64,000 bases of DNA, taken from the NCBI RefSeq assembly GCF_003385515.1, contig NZ_QNVT01000021.1, positions 48,828 through 112,827 of the forward strand, written 5' to 3'. Of the stretch, positions 35,798-44,700 are shown piece by piece. The notes under the pieces were generated by a model. The model was not told the DNA's origin. It searched no databases and saw nothing but the letters and a program-made list of their open reading frames with translations. The first letter of the stretch is position 1. Every line of letters starts with the position of its first letter. Source of the stretch: Chryseobacterium pennae (lineage in GTDB: Bacteria > Bacteroidota > Bacteroidia > Flavobacteriales > Weeksellaceae). The position numbers and the translations under genes are program-made.

Positions 35798-38700
35798 TAG
35801 TTCAGAAATTTGATTGCTGCCAATTGTTTTTGTTCTCCTGCTAAAATTTGTTCAAGAATTTGCATTCCTTCTTTTGCGTTAATGCTTCCCAGCCCTGACG
35901 CTGCAAGTTTTGCTCTGTATTCGTCTGTGGAAACGATTCCTACGTCTCCCCAATATCCCCAGTTGATTATATACACCGGTGTGTTTTTTCTTTCCTGTTG
36001 CAATGCATGTGCATAGCTGTCTTTGTATGTACAACCGGCTGAATAATTGCTTTGTCCGGCGGCATTTACCTGAGACTGAATGGATGAGTAAAAACAAATA
36101 AAGTCCAGTGCTTCCCCCTTGAATACTTCAAAGAGATTTTGTGTAGCCAGCGACTTAGGTTCAAATGCCATTTTAAACGATTGTTCCTTCATATTTTTGA
36201 TCAGGCGGTCATTTAAAACAATGGCAGAATGGAAGATTCCATTAATGTGGAGTCCCTGTTCCATAAATAACTTATGAATATTTTCTACTTCTGATTTTTT
36301 TGTAGCATCACACTGGAAGTATTCCGGTCGATTGGAAGGAGTACCAACCGAATTAATCTCTTGTTCAAGCTTAGAATCCATTCCTCTTCTTCCCAGCCAA
36401 ATCACTTTGGCGTTATATTGTTTAATGAGATAATCAGATGTTACTCGTCCTATTCCTCCGGCTCCACCCAATAAAAGATAGACTCCATTCTGTTTCAGTT
36501 TGGATGAAACACCAGTATGTTGATCCAGTTGTCTCAGTTCAGATCTGAACAGAAAGCCATTTCTATAGGCTACTACTGCTCCATCTTTATTGGATGAATG
36601 AGATATCAGGGCATCCCAGTTCCATGTAGTTTCTGTTCCCAGATCAATCATTCGGATGGTCCATCCCGGCTGTTCTTTTGCTAAAGACCCGATGATTCCT
36701 ACAATACCGCTTCCTTTAGGATTGACTGTATCTGTATCCAATACTTTTTGAGTATTTCTGGTAAATACTGTTAATTCTATATTTTGGGGGTTAAAAGTAC
36801 TTTCCTGCAGCACTTTGACTGCTCGGAAAACGGTGTACTCCATCTGCTCCAGACTGTCTTCCTGACTGTAGGCAGATTGAAGTCCATGCAAAAGATATAT
36901 GTGCCCAACTCCCACCGGAACGTGATCCAGAGTATCCGCATATAACGGAACTATCCCTTTCTTCTTCAGATCTTGTGCTAAGCTATCTGATAGGATTTTA
37001 TCTGTTTTTTGTCCGATAATTAAATGTTGTCCAATATTTAAAATAGGTTGTACAGATATTTTCCCTGTTTTGATTCTATTCCATTTTGGGATATATAAAT
37101 GTTTCTTTCTGTTTTCTACAATTTGAGGTTTGTTTACTGCTTCATGTAATGGAAACACAGCTACGTTTTGTGCTTTTCCCAGACATAGGCCTTCTTCATC
37201 GTAGATTTCGACAGTGAATGTAGTTTTACCCTGTACGTCCAATTCTTTTCGCGCATAGGTCCAAACCCTTTCTGGCATTGAGTGGTAAAGCAATAAATCT
37301 TCAATTCCAAAAGGAAGTTTCAGAGTTGAGTTCTTGTGATCTATGCCCAGGCAAGTTTGAAAACAAGTATCTAGCTGACCCAGAACAGATTCTTCACTTG
37401 AATTTCCAATTTTTTCTGAATAGGCCCATGCCTCATTTTCACTGAAATACAGCTTTTTCATCCCGTTGAAAAGCGGACCATATTCCAATCCTATAGAAGC
37501 GAATCGTTCATAAAACTCATTATTTTCCAAGGCAAAAGGAAGTAATTTGTATTGTTCATGTTTGCGACCTGAAATAACAGGTTGTTCTGTTGAAAATGAC
37601 GTGAATCCTTGCGATTTCACTTTCGTCTGACCCTGCTCTACTGTAGTAATCCGGTACTCAAACTCCTGATCTTTTTGTTTGATTTCAACCTGAAAGGTAA
37701 TTGGCTCCCGCCCAATATACCCGGGATCCAACAGTCGAATGTTACGGAAACGATTAACGTCCAAATGAAATCCTTGTTTCATGGCCTCTTTTACGATCTG
37801 GAGATAATACACTCCAGGTACAATTTTCCGTCCCTGAACTTTGTGATCGTTTACCAAAGGACTGTTCGGAGCTATTGTGGTTTTGTATATCCATTCATTC
37901 AATGAAGTATTCACAGATGCTTCAATTGATTTTGTATGCACTACATCCACCCAGTGACGTTCTTTCTCAAACGGATAGGTCGGCAGACTGATCTTTTCAG
38001 GTTTTTCTCCATCAAATAAAGAAATTACTTCAATAGACTGTCCTTTTAACCAACTATTGATAATCTCCTGTAATCTTTGATTTACAATTTGTAATGAGCG
38101 CTGGTGGATACCTTGCGATTTTACATTTCCCGTTATGTAATGAACACCTGTCCCATTCAGATATTCCTGCAAAGTAACAAGCAAATCTGCTTGTGTTGAA
38201 GCAACAACAGCCAAGCGTTCAGGCATTGCTTCTCTTCCGGTTAAAAGGGTATACGATACATTATTTAAATTACGTTTTTCCTGAAGAAACTCACAATACA
38301 GTTTTACCATTTCCACCAACCGTTCCTGATTTTTTGCTGAAAATAGAAATAACCGCTCCTGATCCTGAACCGTCTTTTCCGGTAATCGTTCAAATGCCTC
38401 CAGTATCACATGGGCATTGGTGCCACTGTATCCAAAACTGCTGACAGCAGCTCTGCGAACTCCTGAATTTGGTAATTTCCATTCTCTCAATTCTGTATTC
38501 ACATAAAAAGACGTTCCGTTTAACTGAATGTGCTCGTTACACTGATTATAATGCAACGACGGTGGTATCTGCTTGTTTTTCATAGAAAGGACCACCTTAA
38601 GTAAACTAGAAATTCCGGCAGCGGTAAGAGCATGCCCAATATTTGTTTTTACACTGCCTAGTGCACAGCTTTCTGGTTTGAAATCCTCACCGGAATACAT

Positions 38701-41700
38701 TTCTTTCAGTGCTTTGATCTCAATCGGATCACCGAGTTTCGTTCCGGTTCCATGTGCTTCTACATAGGAAATACTTCCGGGATCAATATCAAAACGGTTT
38801 AATACCTGTTGAATAAGCTTTTTCTGTGAATTGGCACTTGGTGCCATAATACCATTGGTTTTTCCATCCTGATTGACTGCACTCCCTTTGATAACCGCAT
38901 AAATGTTGTCTTTATCATTGATTGCCTGTTGTAACGGTTTTAGCAAAACCACCCCAACTGCTTCTCCCGGAACAAAACCATTCGCTTGATTATCAAACGT
39001 ATGACATTTACCATCTTCGCTCAACATTTCCGTCTTGCTGGTAAGAATATGCATACTTTCCGTGGTCATGATATTTACACCACCGGCAATAGCCATTTCA
39101 CATTCACCGTTCCGAAGACTTGAACAGGCCTGGTGAAGTGCTACCAACGAACTTGAACAGGCTGTATCAATGGCAATTGCAGGTCCCTGCAAATTCAATA
39201 AGTAAGAAATACGAGAAGCAAGCATCGAAGTGGTAACACCTGTCAATACATGATTATCCAATAATTCATTATGTTTAAAACGGTCAAAATAATCTCCCGG
39301 TCCAACCCCTACAAAGACACCACAGGCACTCTCTGAAAGACTTTCAGGCGAGTAACCTGCATCTTCAAATGTTTTCCAGACTTCTTGCAGGAATACCCGT
39401 TGCTGGGGATCCATTTTTTTTGCTTCTGCTGGAGAAATATTAAAAAAATAGGTATCAAATTTATCTTCGTCATGAATGGCTCCCATCCATTTTCCATAGG
39501 ATTTGCCAGGAACCCCTCTCTCTTCAGAATAAATGTCTGCTACAGACCACTTCCTCCCCGGAACTTCAGTCACACTGTCTTTTCCTGAAGCCAGGTTTTT
39601 CCAGAATTCATCAACATTATCTGCCTGTGGAAAGCGACCACTAATCCCAATAATGGCAATATCCATTGCTGAAATCTGAGGCTGATTTTCTTCAACCAAC
39701 ACAACGTTTTCTTTAATTGAAGTAGTTTGTGTCTCAGGTATTATTATTAATTTCTCCGGAAGCTGACCTGTGATAAAACCTGCAAGTTTCCGGATATTGA
39801 AATAATCGTATAAAATAACGGTTTCCAATGACAGATCAAATTGTTCATTGATTCCCCGTACCACTTCAACACCGCTGATAGAATCTACTCCGAAATCAAT
39901 AAAAGATTCATCGATGGACAGTTCTTCAACAGGAAGGTTCAGCATCCGACTGAAAATCTGTTTCAGAGATCCGGTTACATCTGTAGTGTTCTCCTGTACG
40001 GTCTCAATTTCTTCTTTCCCTGGTAAGATAACTGGCTCTGCAGTCGGTTGAACGGGTTCTTTCTGGGAAATAACCGGAATCGTCATTGAATTCTTTTCAA
40101 TAAATACCGATAAGGTTTTGATATTCGGATAATCATACAATAATACCGCTTCCAACTGAAGATCAAATTTTTCATTGACGGACCGTATGAATTCCACTCC
40201 GCTGATGGAATCAATTCCCATATCCAGGAATGTATCATCTGCTCCAATTTCGTCTGTGTGGAGATTCAATAATGCGGCAGCACAATCTTTCAGAAAATCA
40301 ATAATAGTTCCACTTTGAACGGTTACCTTCTGCTGGTCTGATTTAATATACTTTCCTTCCCTTTTCGATTCAACCAATAGTGGTTGGGTGACCGGTTTTA
40401 GTTCACTGATGAAATCTGTTTGTCTGACATCACGAAGTGATACTTTTATGAATGGCTCAAAACTGAATGGCTTTACTCCTTTAGCAGCAATCATATCAGG
40501 ATGTGCAAGTTTAACTTTTGAGTCAACCGGAGCAATCGTGATCTTTTTCTCCGGATTTACCGCATTTGGACGATTAAACGTTGACATAATGAGGTTTCTG
40601 ACTTCATCAGTATGAAATGTTTTATCGTGCATTTCCAATTCTTCCTTCACATGCAGCTGTAAATCCTGCAACATTCGGTCAGAAAGGTTTCTTTTCAAAA
40701 CTTCCAAAGCAATTTTCGGTTTGGAAGCAAGCTCTTTTGCTGTCCTGACAGCTTCCTTCAGTACGTCTACCGTAATTTTTACAGTGGCTCCTCTTTCTCT
40801 CAATTCGTTTCCACCGATCAGTCGTGCAGTGTACATCATTTCCTGAGCCAGCTGCTGACCAAGTTTCTTCGGCATGATATAGGTGGCACCCATCCCAGGG
40901 GTAAAGCCGTATTTCATAAAGTTGGAACTATAAGTAGACCGCTCATCCATGTAAACGATATCTCCATACAACCCGAAAATCAGCCCTCCACCGACAGCCA
41001 TTCCCTGTATTGCTGTAATAACAGGAACTTTAAATTCAAGGAGTCCCTGATATACAAACGGTGCATCGGTATATTTTTGTTTCTTACTGGCAATTCCATT
41101 TAAAACATCCTGTGAACCACCCATGCAAAATACATTGTCATAGCCAGTCAGAATTACAACTTTCAGATCAGCCCGTTGCTCCAGTTCCGAAAATGTTTTT
41201 GTAAGACTTTTGATCAGTTGATCATCAAGCATATTTTTGGTTTTGCGGGATTGCATTTTAACCATCACAATTCCGTTCCCCAATTCTTCTATTCCAATTT
41301 CATTTCCAATGACATGGTCTATCTGCAAAAACTCTTTAGTCTGAGATCCTTCGGATGTACTGATCTCCTTAATTTCGTTATACCAGCAGCGCTCACGCAG
41401 AAATGGATATCCGGGAAGCGCTATTCTCCGTACTTCGGCTGCATCGTAGAACTGTTTCCAGCTTACCGGCTGGCCCTTCAGCCAGGAATGCATAAGCGAT
41501 TCCAATTCATTTGAAACCAGAAGATTTCGCCGGACAGCTATTTTTATATCTTGTTCATTAAAGGCATTTAAATCTGCTATTCCGGAAACAAACGCAGATT
41601 GTTTTCCAAGAATCACTTGCTCTAATTGTTGTTTTAAATCATTCAGAGAATCCGTTACCAAAGCGGTTCTTATGGACATTGCATCTCTTCCAACAAGTAA

Positions 41701-44700
41701 TGTTTGAGCGATATCGTGCAATGAACAATCTGAATTTTTCTGAAGAAAGGCAAACAGATTTTTCTGAATAGTCAGAAGTTGGCTTTCCGTTTTTGCTGAT
41801 AAACAGATCAATGTCTTTCCATGCTTCGGTTTCTTTGCTTCATTGTCAGAATATTCCTGCAGGATCACATGCGCATTGGCTCCGCCAAATCCAAAACTGC
41901 TCACTCCGGCTGTCCTCATTTTCTGATTTACAGACTCCCAGTATTCTGTTTCTTTTGCCAATCGGAACGGACTGTTGTGTAGCTTCAATAATTCGTTTGG
42001 TTCTTTGAGTTGTGGGTTCCCGCCCAATGTCTGATGCCCCAGGCACAGAATGGTTTTTATTATACCCGCAATACCAGCAGCTGCTTCCAGGTGACCAATA
42101 GAAGCTTTGACACTACCAAGTGTACAATTTGCTTGTTTTAATGGAGTATTTCCTGTCAGCTCTTCAAAAGCCATTTTAAGTGCATCTATTTCAATCGGAT
42201 CACCAAGTGGCGTTCCCGTTCCATGCGCTTCAATGTAGCTGATGTCATTCGGATGGAGTCCTGCTTTCTGAATGGCGTGAATAATAAGGTTTCGTTGTGC
42301 ATTAGGATTCGGAGATGTCAAGGTGCTTACTTTCCCACCGTGGTTTTCGGCCACAGATTTAATGACTCCATAAATCTGATCTCCATCGCGTAAAGCGGCA
42401 GCTTTGGATTTCAGTAGTATCAATCCCATTCCTTCGGAACGAACATATCCATTGGCATTTTTATCAAATGTTTTACAACGTCCGTCTTCACTTAACATTC
42501 CAGCCTGACTGAACGACAGTGATAATTCCGGGGATAAAATAATGTTTACTCCGCCCGCTACTGCCATTGAGCAATTACCTGACCGAATACTTTCTACAGC
42601 CCTGCTAATTGCAATTAATGAACTGGAACAAGCTGTATCGACCGGAATACTCGGACCGTGAAGATCAAAAAGATAGGATATTCGGTTTACCAATACAGAA
42701 TGGGTATTTCCAGTTGCGTATTGTGCATATTGGTTGAGTCCTTTTTCCTTGTTGATCAGCGTTGCATAATCTGAGCTGGATACACCAATAAATACTCCGG
42801 TATCGGTTCCTTTCATTTGTTCCGGTGCAATTCCTGCGTGTTCAAATAAATGATAGACTCCTTCAATGCTAATACGGTGCTGAGGATCCATCAGCTGTGC
42901 CTCCAATGGAAGCACCCTGAAAAATTGGCGATCAAATTTATCTATATCGGAAATAAAACCTCCAAATTTTGCTTTTGTTCTTCCGCGTTCTTTCTTCTCA
43001 TCACCATAGTACATTTCCCATTTCCAACGATCTTTTGGTATTTCAGTAATCAGGTCTTTGTTTTCTAAAATATTTCCCCAATAATCTTCCAGTGTTTCTG
43101 CTCCCGGAAATCTGGCTGTCATGCCTATTATGGCAATTTCATCTTCAGAAGCCAGCAGGCTTTCTTTCAAGTGTTTTTCAGATTTAATCTCCTGTGGTTC
43201 TTCTTTTTCCTCAAAAGATGCTGAAACCGGTTCCACTTGTTGAAGATTTTCAAGTTCAGAACTGTATGTTGCGGCAATATATGCAGCAAATTTTCTTATT
43301 GTATCATATTGGAAAAGCAAAGTAGGATAAAGTTCAATATTCCAATCGTCACCTAATTCGCTTGTAAGTTGAATCAAAACTGTAGAATCCAATCCAAGGT
43401 CCATAAACCCTTCATCTACTAAAATATCTGCCGGCTGAATGCTTGTTTTTTGAGCAATTTTATTACGAATCAGGCGAATGATCTCATTTTCCAACCCATG
43501 GATCAAAGGTTTCGTTACAATTGTTTTTGGGGTAACTTCTTCTTTTTCAAAAACGGCGGAATTGGTGTCCCCTAACCAGTAATTTTCTGATTGACGCTGA
43601 ACTTTTAACGGGATTCGTTTACAATTCATTTTATCCTGAGTGGCTTTCGACAAAATGAGGTGACAGTTGGTTCCCCCAAATCCGAAACTTGAGATCGCTG
43701 CAATTTTCTGTTGTACATCCCATTTTTTACGAGCAGTAATCGGATAAAACGGTGATTCATTGAATTTAAATCGCGGATGTGGTTTTTCACAATGGATGGT
43801 AGGAACGAGTTCATCATGCTGCATCTGCAGAATAATCCTGATCAATCCGGTAACACCAGCTGCAGTCATGGTATGCCCAAGATTACTTTTTACCGAACCG
43901 ATCGCACAAAATCCGGTTTTATCTGTTTGCTGCTGATAGACTTCAGAAGCTGCATTAATTTCGATGGGATCTCCAAGCAGTGTTCCTGTACCATGGGCTT
44001 CATAATAGGAAATCTGATCGGGATGTATTTCAGATTTAGCCAAAGCTTCTGCAATTACCTCTTTCTGACCTTGTTTATTGGGAACAGTAACTCCCATTGT
44101 CTGTCCATCGTTATTAACTGCAGATCCCTCCACCACAGCTAAAATCCTATCTCCATCCAGCAGTGCCTGTCCATAATCTTTCAGCAGAACCAATCCACCT
44201 CCTTCTCCCAGTACAAAACCATTGGCACGTTCATCAAAAACGTAACTTTTCCCGTCAGCAGAAAGAACATTTGCCTGGCTAAATCCAACATGTCCATATT
44301 CGTCTACTATTACAGAAATACCTCCTGCAATAGCCATGTTAAGCTTACCCGAAAGAATTGCGTCACATGCCTGATGGATCGCAACCAGTGAGCTGGAACA
44401 AGCCGTGTCAATTACCTGACTGGTTCCTTTCAAATCATAAAAATCTGAAACCCGGGCAGCAATCATGTTACTGATGCTGTTTACAATGATATGCTGGTGT
44501 GTTCCCTCGGGAAGTAAATCATATCCATTCCTGATATAATTATTGTCTTTTGCTCCAATAAATACGCCGGTATTAGTTCCGGCCAGTTCTTCTTTTTCGA
44601 AACCTGCAGATGCCAGCAGGTCGCGTGTTAGTTCCAGAACAATCCGCTGTTGTGGATCCATTGCAAGAGCTTCTTCCGGCTTTATCTTGAAATAGTGAAT

